Assembly (NCBI RefSeq): GCF_016724845.1
Contig: NZ_CP068082.1
Location: 1,550,001-1,614,000 of the forward strand
DNA: 64,000 nucleotides
Origin: Sphingobacterium spiritivorum
GTDB lineage: Bacteria > Bacteroidota > Bacteroidia > Sphingobacteriales > Sphingobacteriaceae
Reading direction: 5' to 3'
The position numbers and the translations under genes are program-made. Each line of letters opens with the position of its first letter. Position 1 is the stretch's first letter. The notes below the pieces were generated by a model. It saw only the letters and a list, made by a program, of their open reading frames with translations, searched no databases and was not told the DNA's origin. Shown here in pieces: positions 35,687 through 43,715 of this stretch.

Positions 35687-37999
35687 ATGTTATTAACTAA
35701 CAATTTAGGCTACCCTCGTGTGGGCGCATTCCGCGAATTGAAAAAAGCCAATGAAGCCTATTGGGCAAAAAAGATTAGTGCTGAGGAATTATTAGATGCA
35801 GCAAAACAAATCCGTGAAGGAAACTGGAAAACTCAAAAAGATGCGGGTATAGACCTTATTCCTTCCAATGATTTCTCTTTCTATGACCAAGTGTTAGACC
35901 TATCTTTGACAGTAGGTGCTATTCCTGCGCGTTACAATTCTTTATTGAATAAAATCGATCGTAACTACAATCTGGATCTTTATTTTGCAATGGCACGTGG
36001 CTTCCAGCAGGAAGGTGTCGATGTAACGGCAATGGAGATGACCAAATGGTTTGATACCAACTACCACTATATCGTTCCGGAATTTACAAAGAATCAGGAA
36101 TTCAAATTGACTTCTGAAAAATTCTTAAACGAATACAATGAAGCAAAAGCATCAGGTATCGAGACCAAACCGGTACTGATCGGCCCTATCACTTACCTGT
36201 TATTAGGAAAAGAGAAAGAAGCAGGATTTGACCGTATCGACCTTATCGAAAACCTGATCCCTGTATACGAACAGATTCTTGGCAAACTTGCAGAAGCAGG
36301 TGCACAATATGTACAGATTGATGAGCCTTTCCTTGCTTTAGATATCAATAGCAAAACACGCGCTTTATATCAGACGGTATTTGAAAAACTATCCGCAGCA
36401 GCTAAAGGTATCAAACTTATTGTAGCGACTTATTTTGAAGCGCTTCGTGATAATGAGGAAACTGCTTTAAATCTTCCTGTACATGCTCTACACTTAGATC
36501 TGGTACGCGGAGAAAATCAACTGGATACTGTTTTAGCAAAAGTTCCCGCTTCTTTAACACTTTCATTAGGTGTTGTGGAAGGCCGTAATATCTGGAAAAA
36601 TGATTATGAAAAATCATTAGGTCAGATCAAAAAAGCTGTTGATGCATTAGGTAAAGACCGTGTATGGGTTGCTCCTTCCAGCTCATTGCTACATGTGCCG
36701 TTTGATTTGGATAATGAAGACAACGAAGAGTCTTTACCAAAAGAAGTTAAAAACTGGTTAGCATTTGCTAAACAAAAATTAGCAGAAGTAAAAGACCTTG
36801 CTATTCTTGCTGAAGGTGAAGTGGATGCGAAAACAGCTGAACGCTTTGAAGCAAATAAAGCTGCTGCTGAAAGCCGCCGTACTTCTCCCCTTATCCATAA
36901 ACCGGAAGTAAAAGAACGTACTGCAAACATTACAGATGATGATGCAACCCGTACTTCACCATTTGCAAACCGTAAAGCTGCACAACAGGCTAAATTTAAC
37001 TTACCTTCATTTGCAACAACTACCATCGGTTCGTTCCCGCAAACGAAAGATGTCCGTAAATGGAGAGCAGACCTGAAAAAAGGAAGTATCACGCAAGAAC
37101 AATATGACAAAGAAATCGCTGAAGAGACAGAACGTACTATCCGTCTTCAGGAGCAATTAGATATCGATGTACTGGTACACGGAGAATTCGAGCGTAATGA
37201 CATGGTTGAATACTTCGGTGAGCAATTGGCCGGATATGCATTCACTAAAAACGGATGGGTTCAGTCTTACGGTTCACGTTGTGTGAAACCTCCGGTTATC
37301 TACGGTGACGTATACCGTCCTGCAGATATGACTGTACGCTGGTCTGCATATGCACAATCTCTGACCAACCGTCCTGTAAAAGGAATGTTGACTGGTCCTG
37401 TTACGATCTTACAATGGTCATTTGTCCGTAATGATCAACCACGCTCGACTACGACATACCAAATTGCATTAGCGATCCTGGATGAAGTACAGGCATTGGA
37501 AAAATCTGGAATCAAAATTATTCAGATCGACGAACCGGCTATCCGCGAAGGATTACCATTGCGTAAAGCTGATCAACAGGATTACCTGAACTGGGCTGTA
37601 CGTGCATTCCGCGTTTCTTCATCTAATGTAGACGATGATACACAGATTCACACCCACATGTGCTACTCTGAATTCAATGACATTATTGAGGATATTGCAG
37701 CTATGGATGCTGACGTAATCACCATCGAAACATCACGTTCTCAAATGGAATTACTGGATGCTTTCGCAGGTGATTTCAAATACCCTAACGATATCGGACC
37801 GGGTGTATACGACATCCACTCTCCTCGTGTACCAAGTACAGATGAGATGGTCAACTTATTACGCAAAGCTAAGGCTGTAGTTCCTGCAGAACAACTTTGG
37901 GTAAACCCTGACTGTGGATTGAAAACCCGTGCATGGCCGGAAACTAAAGCAGCTTTGGAATCTATGGTTGAAGCCGCTAAAATCCTTAGAGCTGAATAA
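35687..37999 (+). CDS. metE: cobalamin-independent methionine synthase
   Basis: MetE transfers a methyl group from methyl-tetrahydrofolate-polyglutamate to homocysteine. The 770-residue protein has the usual double barrel. The N-terminal half starts MLTNNLGYPRVGAFRELKKA-like; the C-terminal half opens ATTTIGSFPQTKDVRKWR. Zn-binding residues are visible in IHTHMCYSEF (about 655-662) and in WVNPDCGLKTRAW (about 739-751). It is controlled by the SAM-I riboswitch directly upstream and ends at a strong terminator. Confidence 0.96.
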   Translation: MLLTNNLGYPRVGAFRELKKANEAYWAKKISAEELLDAAKQIREGNWKTQKDAGIDLIPSNDFSFYDQVLDLSLTVGAIPARYNSLLNKIDRNYNLDLYFAMARGFQQEGVDVTAMEMTKWFDTNYHYIVPEFTKNQEFKLTSEKFLNEYNEAKASGIETKPVLIGPITYLLLGKEKEAGFDRIDLIENLIPVYEQILGKLAEAGAQYVQIDEPFLALDINSKTRALYQTVFEKLSAAAKGIKLIVATYFEALRDNEETALNLPVHALHLDLVRGENQLDTVLAKVPASLTLSLGVVEGRNIWKNDYEKSLGQIKKAVDALGKDRVWVAPSSSLLHVPFDLDNEDNEESLPKEVKNWLAFAKQKLAEVKDLAILAEGEVDAKTAERFEANKAAAESRRTSPLIHKPEVKERTANITDDDATRTSPFANRKAAQQAKFNLPSFATTTIGSFPQTKDVRKWRADLKKGSITQEQYDKEIAEETERTIRLQEQLDIDVLVHGEFERNDMVEYFGEQLAGYAFTKNGWVQSYGSRCVKPPVIYGDVYRPADMTVRWSAYAQSLTNRPVKGMLTGPVTILQWSFVRNDQPRSTTTYQIALAILDEVQALEKSGIKIIQIDEPAIREGLPLRKADQQDYLNWAVRAFRVSSSNVDDDTQIHTHMCYSEFNDIIEDIAAMDADVITIETSRSQMELLDAFAGDFKYPNDIGPGVYDIHSPRVPSTDEMVNLLRKAKAVVPAEQLWVNPDCGLKTRAWPETKAALESMVEAAKILRAE

Positions 38000-38029
38000 C
38001 CTTTAAGTATTAGTAATATTAAAATCACG

Positions 38030-38067
38030 ACAGCCCGTAGGTACAACACACTACGGGCTGTTTGTTA
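38030..38067 (+). terminator. terminator after metE
   Basis: ACAGCCCGTAG (38030-38040) and CTACGGGCTGT (38051-38061) form a perfect 11-bp stem with a 10-nt loop, followed by TTGTTAT. It lies 30 bp past the metE stop. Confidence 0.85.
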
Positions 38068-38215
38068 TATATACGCTGATGTCATTCCATTAAAAAAGTG
38101 CAGCATGCTGCTTTAAAAGAGTAATACATCGCAAACTGATCCCACCGTCTCATTATTAAAAAACAGCCTTACCAGAACTTTTCAGTACCTCATTTGTTAT
38201 TAGGAGACAAATAAT

Positions 38216-38401
38216 ATGAATCCTATGAACAGAATATTCCCAATAACATTAGTTATCTTAATGACAAGCCTTCTGACCAGCTGTGCTGCGATCGAAGGAA
38301 TTTTCAAAGCAGGTGTATGGTCCGGAGTGATCATGGTAGTTGTAGTAGTAGCCCTTCTGATCTGGATACTGGCTAAATTATTCGGAGGAAATAAAAATTA
38401 A
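38216..38401 (+). CDS. small membrane lipoprotein
   Basis: The 61-residue product has a lipoprotein-type signal ending LTSC (Cys23) followed by AAIEGIFKAGVWSGV, then a single hydrophobic helix (IMVVVVVALLIWILAKLF) and a short polar end GGNKN. Proteins of this kind are widespread in Bacteroidota and are sometimes mislabelled as phosphatidate cytidylyltransferase. No catalytic domain fits in this length. The Met at 38225 may be the true start. A hairpin follows downstream. Confidence 0.72.
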   Translation: MNPMNRIFPITLVILMTSLLTSCAAIEGIFKAGVWSGVIMVVVVVALLIWILAKLFGGNKN

Positions 38402-38452
38402 TCTCTACTGTGAAGATATCTTAAAAAAAGTTATAACAAGGCCACTACAATA

Positions 38453-38490
38453 CAATTGGGGCTGTCCAAAAGGTTGGATGGCCCCAATTG
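38453..38490 (+). terminator. long hairpin downstream of the small lipoprotein gene
   Basis: CAATTGGGGC (38453-38462) and GCCCCAATTG (38481-38490) pair perfectly, and the stem continues inward through GTCCA/TGGAT with wobbles. A moderately T-rich stretch follows on the plus strand. It could terminate the lipoprotein transcript. It may also be one end of a small mobile-element remnant (see findings). Confidence 0.6.
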
Positions 38491-38690
38491 TATACGATTT
38501 TATATGTATCTCCCTATAGCATCATTTCAGATATGCAATTCTCAAAGGGTTTGACTTGACTTTTTAGACAGCTTCGCCTTATATCGGATATGTCTACATG
38601 CAGTCAACATCACTGCTAAATCCGGTTTCGAACTCCTCTTGATGAAAGTTTTTCAGATCATACCTTATCTTTTCATCTGAAATGGAGGTC

Positions 38691-39569
38691 TTAATTATAG
38701 ACCGGTGTAACTGTGTATCCTTTCTGACGCAAAAGATTGATCACGCCTTCTTCACCGGACAGGTGTGCGGAGCCTATAGCAAAGAAAGTCGGAGTCTCGT
38801 TCATTAATGCAGGCATACGATCTGCCCACAGGCGATTACGAACCGGTAACAATTGTCGGTACGTTTCCGGATTAGATGAAGTATATTTTAATAACAGCTC
38901 ATCCATACCTGCAATATTTTCGTCCTTATAAAGTTGATATATATGAGATAGAATACTTTGAATATCAAATTCATCCATAGACTTCAGATAGGAAGGGAAA
39001 TCGGATGTTTCAAAGATCTTATCTGCAAAAGAATATTGTTCTTCAATACTCGAAAGGCCTTCTATTGTTTTGCCTTGCTGCTTTGTATGTTTAATAATTT
39101 CTTCTTCAAACGAAGCCATAGGTTCCGTGAAGGATTTTTGCATAATCATTGCGATCAAAAACATAGGTTTTACTTTATCCACCTGAGCCAAAGTAAGACC
39201 GAGTTTTTTCCCTAAGACTTCATCTACCAGGGCTATTTCTTCCGGCTTGATCTGTGAAGATATTGTCTTATGACTCATCATGTATTTTTGAGATTCTTCT
39301 GCAAGATTTGGCGCCGCCATGTTGATTTCCAGATACACTCTTGACGTCTTATCCATAGCATCAGTAGCTTTCGCTGACATTTCAAAATTCTTTCTGGCCA
39401 GCATATGTACTGTACCGAACAGATAAGATGGTGCTTTCAGATCTTTTCCTTCTATTTTCCACAGCAATGACTTCTCCTTTACAGATGATGTCTGTGCAAA
39501 AGCAGAGTTAATCAAAAAACAGACAACTGCAATAAAGGCAACCAGATTTTTCATATTATTTCTTTTCAT
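38691..39569 (-). CDS. TraB/GumN-family protein
   Basis: The 292-residue protein has a signal peptide (about 1-25) and the TraB/GumN fold, related to Tiki-type proteases. GTVHMLARKNFEMS holds the first conserved His, and FFAIGSAHLSGEEGVINLLRQKGYTVTPV forms the characteristic C-terminal block with the second GxxH. Biochemical roles of bacterial members are poorly known. The first Met pair (39569 and 39554) leaves the start uncertain by five codons. Confidence 0.88.
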   Translation of the reverse strand: MKRNNMKNLVAFIAVVCFLINSAFAQTSSVKEKSLLWKIEGKDLKAPSYLFGTVHMLARKNFEMSAKATDAMDKTSRVYLEINMAAPNLAEESQKYMMSHKTISSQIKPEEIALVDEVLGKKLGLTLAQVDKVKPMFLIAMIMQKSFTEPMASFEEEIIKHTKQQGKTIEGLSSIEEQYSFADKIFETSDFPSYLKSMDEFDIQSILSHIYQLYKDENIAGMDELLLKYTSSNPETYRQLLPVRNRLWADRMPALMNETPTFFAIGSAHLSGEEGVINLLRQKGYTVTPVYN

Positions 39570-39674
39570 AATTCAAATGTTTTAGCGTTTTATGGAATTA
39601 GTAACACACATTGCAAAATGTTACATATTCCGGAATAAAAAAAATATAAAACAATGATTATCAATCTAAAAATC

Positions 39675-40172
39675 TTACTTTTTCTTTTTTTTATCCCTTT
39701 TCAGTTTATCTTCTAATCTCGTTTCTGCGTTTTTGATTTCCTGATCATAAGAAGAATAACAATTTGTGAAGTACAAATCTTTTGTCAATCTGAGCGCCTT
39801 CTTTACCTTCATCTGCTTTTCTAACAATTGTACCTGCTTCAGCAGTATTTCCGTCTTATTAATTCCTTTTATGGTTAATGCAAAATCTATTAACTTTTGT
39901 GCTTCTTCAAAATCATCATTCCATATAAGTGTCTGTGCAAAATGAGGATATATCTCCAGTGCATAAAGATTGTAGGTCAGTGCTTCCTGAAAATATTTCT
40001 TCGCTTCCTCATAATTCATCAGCTGTTCTGCGTATAGCCGACCCGTCAGACACAGCGCTGTTGTATTGGTCTCATCATAAGACAAGGCATACTCCAGAGA
40101 TTCTATTGTCTCTGTCAGCGAATAAGGGTAATTGTCCAGTGCCTGAGACAAATATTTATCAATTGCTTTCAT
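39675..40172 (-). CDS. tetratricopeptide-repeat protein of the prfH-rtcB operon
   Basis: The 165-residue protein is built of TPR-like helix pairs: ESLEYALSYDETNTTALCLTGRLYAEQLMNYEEAKKYFQEALTYN near residues 25-68 and PHFAQTLIWNDDFEEAQKLIDFALTI near 77-102. It ends with a very basic tail (KLKRDKKKKK). No enzyme motif is present, so it probably mediates protein or RNA contacts. Its first 14 bases overlap the end of prfH, which indicates translational coupling and a shared task with PrfH and RtcB. No such third component is part of the established PrfH-RtcB pair as I know it. Confidence 0.75.
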   Translation of the reverse strand: MKAIDKYLSQALDNYPYSLTETIESLEYALSYDETNTTALCLTGRLYAEQLMNYEEAKKYFQEALTYNLYALEIYPHFAQTLIWNDDFEEAQKLIDFALTIKGINKTEILLKQVQLLEKQMKVKKALRLTKDLYFTNCYSSYDQEIKNAETRLEDKLKRDKKKKK

Positions 40173-40875
40173 TGTTGTATTTTTCTATTTTCATTTCCTG
40201 TCTGAAACGTTGTTTTTGAGCCTTTCGCTTTGCCTTGTAGGACTTATCAACTTTCTCAGATTTAAAATCCGTTCCGACAAAGGTTCGGATCGCATTTCCA
40301 CGTTCCACCTGAATCTGATTAAACCATTTGTACTTTTCGTCTTCCTTCCAATGCAGAAGATTCAATTCGTTAACTTTTTTTTGCAACCGTTTTGTTGCGA
40401 TTTTCTTATTTTGATGTTGCGACCGGCTATCCATGGATACCACTGATACTCCTGTAGGGATATGTGTGGCCCGTACCGCTGAACTCACCTTATTGACATG
40501 CTGTCCTCCCGCTCCAGAACTTCTCATGGCCTGATACCCGACATCCTTCTCATCAAATATCCACGAGGCAGATTGTTTAATTTCAAAGACCTCAATAAAC
40601 CAGTTTTTGCGTTTATGTGATTTTCGGAAATCACTTTTCCCGATCCATTGGATCGTACCTGTCCATAAAGCGGCAAATGCCATACAATTCTCTCCGCTGA
40701 TCTGCAGACTTGCAGAAATTACAGTTCCGTTTATACTTCCCTCCTGCCGGTCGAGCACCCGAACCTCCACATCAAAAGTGGCTGCTTCCTGTATTATTTT
40801 TTTGATCACCTGTGCCACGACCCAACTGCATTCTTCGGGGCCGCGTCCTGCGGTGACGCCTATTATTTTGTCCAT
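40159..40875 (-). CDS. prfH: peptide chain release factor homologue PrfH
   Basis: PrfH is a release-factor relative lacking the codon-recognition domain. It acts on ribosomes whose 16S decoding centre has been cut, releasing the peptide so that RtcB can repair the rRNA. The product begins MDKIIGVTAGRGPEECSWVV (start at 40875; another Met lies 21 bp upstream). It has the family-specific TGTIQWIGKSDFRKSHKRKNWF segment and the catalytic loop RSSGAGGQHVNKV (GGQ at residues 123-125). SRSQHQNKKIATKRL follows. It lies 63 bp after rtcB and overlaps the TPR gene. Confidence 0.93.
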   Translation of the reverse strand: MDKIIGVTAGRGPEECSWVVAQVIKKIIQEAATFDVEVRVLDRQEGSINGTVISASLQISGENCMAFAALWTGTIQWIGKSDFRKSHKRKNWFIEVFEIKQSASWIFDEKDVGYQAMRSSGAGGQHVNKVSSAVRATHIPTGVSVVSMDSRSQHQNKKIATKRLQKKVNELNLLHWKEDEKYKWFNQIQVERGNAIRTFVGTDFKSEKVDKSYKAKRKAQKQRFRQEMKIEKYNNESN

Positions 40876-40938
40876 TTTATTTTTTGTTTGAAGCAAGTAT
40901 CCAAAAAGGATTTCTTTTCAGACACTTGCTTTATTTTA

Positions 40939-42330
40939 CTATCTATCCATCCGCACAATTTTGGGTGTAAACTTCCCCAGTATATCCACTAATTCGGATT
41001 GAAGTGCGATTACTTTGCGGATATCTTTGTAAGCCATCGGGGCTTCATCCACACTTCCCCCTACAAGCTCTACATCGGAATCTTTAAGTAGCTTTTGCAC
41101 CTGACCAGATGTGAATGAAGCTTTACATGCAGCCCTCGACAAGAGTCTTCCTGCCCCATGCGATGCAGATTGCAAACTACTCTCATTTCCTTTCCCTTCC
41201 ACAATATATCCCGGAGCAGTCATAGATCCGGGGATAATCCCCAGCTCTCCTTTTGCTGCCGGAGTAGCTCCCTTACGGTGTACTATACATTCCTTTCCGT
41301 CGATCAGCTGTTTCCAGGCAAAATTGTGATGATTCTCTACCTTAAATGCCGGACGTTTACCCAAAGCCTTAGCTATGCGCCGGTGAATATCATCATGACA
41401 GGCACTGGCATAGTCACCAGCCAGATTCATGGCCATCCAATACTCCTGGCCATCATGTGTATCCAGATCTAACCAGGCCAGATGTTGTACAGACCGCGGC
41501 AGAGGACATTGCTTTGCAGCGAGGTAGGTATAATGTTTAGCGATATTGGCCCCTAATCCCCTGGAGCCGCTATGAGACAATAAGGCTACATATTCACCCG
41601 CCGGGAGTTTCCACTCCGGTCTTGGATTGTCCAGATTTACTACCCCGAACTCGACGAAGTGGTTGCCGCCTCCCGAAGTCCCCAACTGCTTCCAGGCTTT
41701 ACCCAGCAGATTTTTGAGAAGTGGTATTTCCTGAAATTCCTTTCGGGAAAAGATCTCATGATCTGCCCTATTCTTATGCGTCTCATACATCCCAAAGCAG
41801 GTCTGTTCTAAAAGCATATTCGTCAGTTGGAATCTCTTGCCTTTCAGATAGCTCGCAGGCAGATCAAAGACAGAGAGACTCATTCTACAACCGATATCTA
41901 CACCAACACCATACGGAATCACGGCATTATCTGTTGCCAGAACTCCGCCTATCGGCAGTCCGTAACCGGAATGCGCGTCAGGCATCAATGCTCCGCTAAC
42001 CGCTACAGGGAGCTTCAATGCATCATAGAGCTGGCGTTTTGCCTGTTCGTCGATTTCATTCTCCCCGAATATGCTGAAGGGAACTCTTGAAGTTCTCAGT
42101 TGCTGCAAGCGTACTTCGACGGGTCTGACCAGTCCTTCCGCTACTTTGCCCCATATTCCATCACCCAGAAATTGTTCGGGCGAAAGGAGTACCTGTCTGG
42201 CATCCGCCAGTATTGCTTCTTTTTTATCACGCTTTCTATAGCGTTGTATTTGCCCTAAGGCAATATTTATTGCATTATTCTGTGGGAAGCCCAATTTGAT
42301 AAGGTCCTTCCCGGAAAGTTTCTTTCCCAT
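40939..42330 (-). CDS. rtcB: RNA-splicing ligase RtcB, PrfH-associated type (RtcB2-like)
   Basis: RtcB joins RNA ends with 2',3'-cyclic phosphate and 5'-OH using GTP and Mn(II). The 463-residue protein has all the metal and guanylate motifs: MPDAHSGYGLPIGG, GVDIGC (Asp145, Cys148), GTSGGGNHFVEF (His224), LSHSGSRG (His253), HRKGATPA (His351) and ASHGAGR with the His391 guanylation site. Its position directly before prfH marks it as the rRNA-repair type rather than the tRNA-splicing type. No RtcR regulator is nearby. Confidence 0.94.
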   Translation of the reverse strand: MGKKLSGKDLIKLGFPQNNAINIALGQIQRYRKRDKKEAILADARQVLLSPEQFLGDGIWGKVAEGLVRPVEVRLQQLRTSRVPFSIFGENEIDEQAKRQLYDALKLPVAVSGALMPDAHSGYGLPIGGVLATDNAVIPYGVGVDIGCRMSLSVFDLPASYLKGKRFQLTNMLLEQTCFGMYETHKNRADHEIFSRKEFQEIPLLKNLLGKAWKQLGTSGGGNHFVEFGVVNLDNPRPEWKLPAGEYVALLSHSGSRGLGANIAKHYTYLAAKQCPLPRSVQHLAWLDLDTHDGQEYWMAMNLAGDYASACHDDIHRRIAKALGKRPAFKVENHHNFAWKQLIDGKECIVHRKGATPAAKGELGIIPGSMTAPGYIVEGKGNESSLQSASHGAGRLLSRAACKASFTSGQVQKLLKDSDVELVGGSVDEAPMAYKDIRKVIALQSELVDILGKFTPKIVRMDR

Positions 42331-42358
42331 GTTATTTTTTATTCAAATCAATACGATA

Positions 42359-42382
42359 CCTGTGGATACAATGATCCACAGG
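42359..42382. promoter_or_regulatory. inverted repeat in front of rtcB
   Basis: CCTGTGGAT (42359-42367) and ATCCACAGG (42374-42382) form a perfect 9-bp inverted repeat with a 6-bp spacer, starting 29 bp before the rtcB ATG. The 130 bp between rtcB and the upstream terminator holds no TAnnTTTG box. The repeat may be an operator for an unidentified regulator or a leader hairpin controlling the rtcB-prfH-TPR operon. Confidence 0.55.
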
Positions 42383-42462
42383 CGTTACTGTCGGCCGATC
42401 GGAGTCGACCTGATTCATATCCATTCGGGAAAATCTGTGAAGGGTCCGGAATAAACAAAAAA

Positions 42463-42481
42463 GCCCGAATGATCTTCGGGC
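42463..42481. terminator. bidirectional terminator of the small 42.5-kb transcription unit
   Basis: GCCCGAA (42463-42469) and TTCGGGC (42475-42481) pair perfectly around a 5-nt loop. On the minus strand a run of six T follows; on the plus strand CTTTTCTTAT follows. It ends the small unit at 42508-42591 and insulates rtcB from it. Confidence 0.85.
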
Positions 42482-42507
42482 CTTTTCTTATATTTCGTTA
42501 AGTAATC

Positions 42508-42591
42508 TTAAGAGGAGAAAGAAGCACGAAGAAGAGCCTCAGCAATTCCAATTGCTGATGAAGCTAAAGCTGTAGAATGTAGTACAAACAT
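42508..42591 (-). CDS. 27-residue peptide gene
   Basis: On the minus strand ATG at 42591 opens a 27-codon frame ending in TAA at 42508. The peptide starts MFVLHSTALA and is mostly small and hydrophobic residues with a Ser-rich end. The start is preceded by the A-rich tract CGAAGAAAAA, typical of Bacteroidota initiation sites. It has its own complete promoter at 42633-42663 and a terminator at 42463-42481, so a transcript of about 170 nt is very likely. A perfect inverted repeat, CAGCAATT/AATTGCTG (42540-42557), lies inside the frame, so the product could instead be a structured small RNA. Confidence 0.55.
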   Translation of the reverse strand: MFVLHSTALASSAIGIAEALLRASFSS

Positions 42592-42632
42592 TTTTTCTTC
42601 GTTTTAAAAGGGTTAAACCATTAATATCGCTG

Positions 42633-42663
42633 CAAAGATTTAAATTATTTCTTAAATACCAAA
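42633..42663 (-). promoter_or_regulatory. promoter of the 27-residue peptide gene
   Basis: On the minus strand TTTG (42663-42660), a 19-nt spacer and AATCTTTG (42640-42633) match the Bacteroidota promoter with one mismatch in the -7 box. The predicted leader is about 38 nt. Confidence 0.6.
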
Positions 42664-42776
42664 ATATTCTTCTTAAAAAATCACATTTCTCTCCTCATAC
42701 TATACATTAATGACTTTATAATCCGGCATTATCTTGCTAATTTTTACAGGCTATTCCCTCTTGTGCAGCGATTCAC

Positions 42777-42784
42777 TATCTTTG
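42777..42784 (+). promoter_or_regulatory. -7 element touching the trmD start
   Basis: TATCTTTG matches TAnnTTTG and is separated from the trmD ATG by only CAGC. The mRNA would be essentially leaderless. No -33 TTTG lies at the usual distance. Confidence 0.5.
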
Positions 42785-42788
42785 CAGC

Positions 42789-43466
42789 ATGCGTTTTGAT
42801 ATTATTACGGTATTACCTGATTTACTGACAAGTCCTTTTGCACATTCTATTCTGCAGAGGGCACAAAAGAAGGGCCTGGCCGAGATCGTTGTTCACAATC
42901 TGAGAGACTATGCAACCAACAAACAAAAGTCTGTGGATGATTATCCATATGGTGGAGGTTCGGGCATGGTCATGCAGATCGAGCCCTTTGCAAAATGTAT
43001 TGAACATCTGCAGGCTGAGCGTGATTATGATGAGATTATCTTTATGAGTCCGGATGGTGAAACGCTGAATCAGGAGATTGCCAATACCCTTTCGACAAGA
43101 GGGAATATGATGATCCTGTGCGGACATTACAAAGGTATTGATCAGCGCATACGTGATATCTATGTTACGAAAGAAATATCCATTGGTGATTATGTGCTGT
43201 CAGGAGGAGAACTTCCGGCAGCTATTCTGACCGATGCCATTATTCGTCTAATCCCGGGAGTCTTGTCCGACGAGACATCAGCACTATCTGATTCTTTTCA
43301 GGATGGTCTTTTGGATGCTCCTATCTATACGCGTCCTGCAGACTGGAGGGGTCACAAGGTACCGGACATATTATTGAGCGGTAATGAGGCTAAGATTTTA
43401 GCATGGAGAGACGAACAGCAGTTACAAAGAACTAAAGAAAGACGTCCGGATTTATTAAATGACTAA
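42789..43466 (+). CDS. trmD: tRNA (guanine-37-N1)-methyltransferase
   Basis: TrmD methylates G37 next to the anticodon, preventing frameshifts. The 225-residue protein starts [17 protein letters not shown] and has [16 protein letters not shown], the trefoil-knot SAM site [13 protein letters not shown] and [14 protein letters not shown]. In the C-terminal part, [27 protein letters not shown] is the tRNA-binding domain. In many bacteria trmD sits with rpsP and rimM; here it stands alone, immediately before the trp operon. Confidence 0.96.
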   Translation: MRFDIITVLPDLLTSPFAHSILQRAQKKGLAEIVVHNLRDYATNKQKSVDDYPYGGGSGMVMQIEPFAKCIEHLQAERDYDEIIFMSPDGETLNQEIANTLSTRGNMMILCGHYKGIDQRIRDIYVTKEISIGDYVLSGGELPAAILTDAIIRLIPGVLSDETSALSDSFQDGLLDAPIYTRPADWRGHKVPDILLSGNEAKILAWRDEQQLQRTKERRPDLLND

Positions 43467-43503
43467 CGAAAAAGGCTTTTTTTTATTTTTTTGTCACATA
43501 AAA

Positions 43504-43533
43504 TTTGCATTATGAATTTTTTTTATAAATTTG
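43504..43533 (+). promoter_or_regulatory. trp operon promoter
   Basis: TTTG (43504-43507), an 18-nt spacer and TAAATTTG (43526-43533) form a full Bacteroidota-type promoter. Transcription would begin only a few bases before the leader-peptide ATG at 43541. Confidence 0.78.
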
Positions 43534-43540
43534 TGATATT

Positions 43541-43603
43541 ATGTTGACAATTCAATTAAACAATACGTGGTGGTGGCCTGGAGCAAATTGCATCGGGTGC
43601 TAA
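43541..43603 (+). CDS. trpL: trp operon leader peptide
   Basis: A 20-codon frame starts MLTIQLNNTWWWPG and ends in TAA at 43601. Three consecutive Trp codons (43568-43576) are the hallmark of a tryptophan-sensing leader. The stop codon lies directly after TCGGGTG (43593-43599), the 5' half of the antiterminator. A ribosome that finishes the peptide therefore hides this segment and lets the terminator form, whereas one stalled at the Trp codons leaves it free. Confidence 0.88.
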   Translation: MLTIQLNNTWWWPGANCIGC

Positions 43604-43686
43604 TGTATTGTCATAATATTTCATAATCAACCAAAACCACTTATGGAAGTTCACCCGACGCAGAAAACGTCGGGTTTTTTGTTTTT
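43593..43686 (+). promoter_or_regulatory. trp attenuator (antiterminator and terminator)
   Basis: The terminator is CCCGACG (43654-43660) with CGTCGGG (43668-43674), a 7-nt loop and TTTTTTG-TTTTT. The antiterminator pairs TCGGGTG (43593-43599) with CACCCGA (43652-43658), which overlaps the terminator stem, so the two are mutually exclusive. Low tryptophan should stall the ribosome at the Trp codons and favour read-through into trpE. Confidence 0.85.
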
Positions 43687-43715
43687 ACTGGAAATTAGAA
43701 AAAAATAGAGCATAC

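Noticed and set aside
38216..38401. Phosphatidate cytidylyltransferase
   Set aside because: Proteins like this are sometimes given that name, but 61 residues with one membrane helix cannot hold the catalytic domain.
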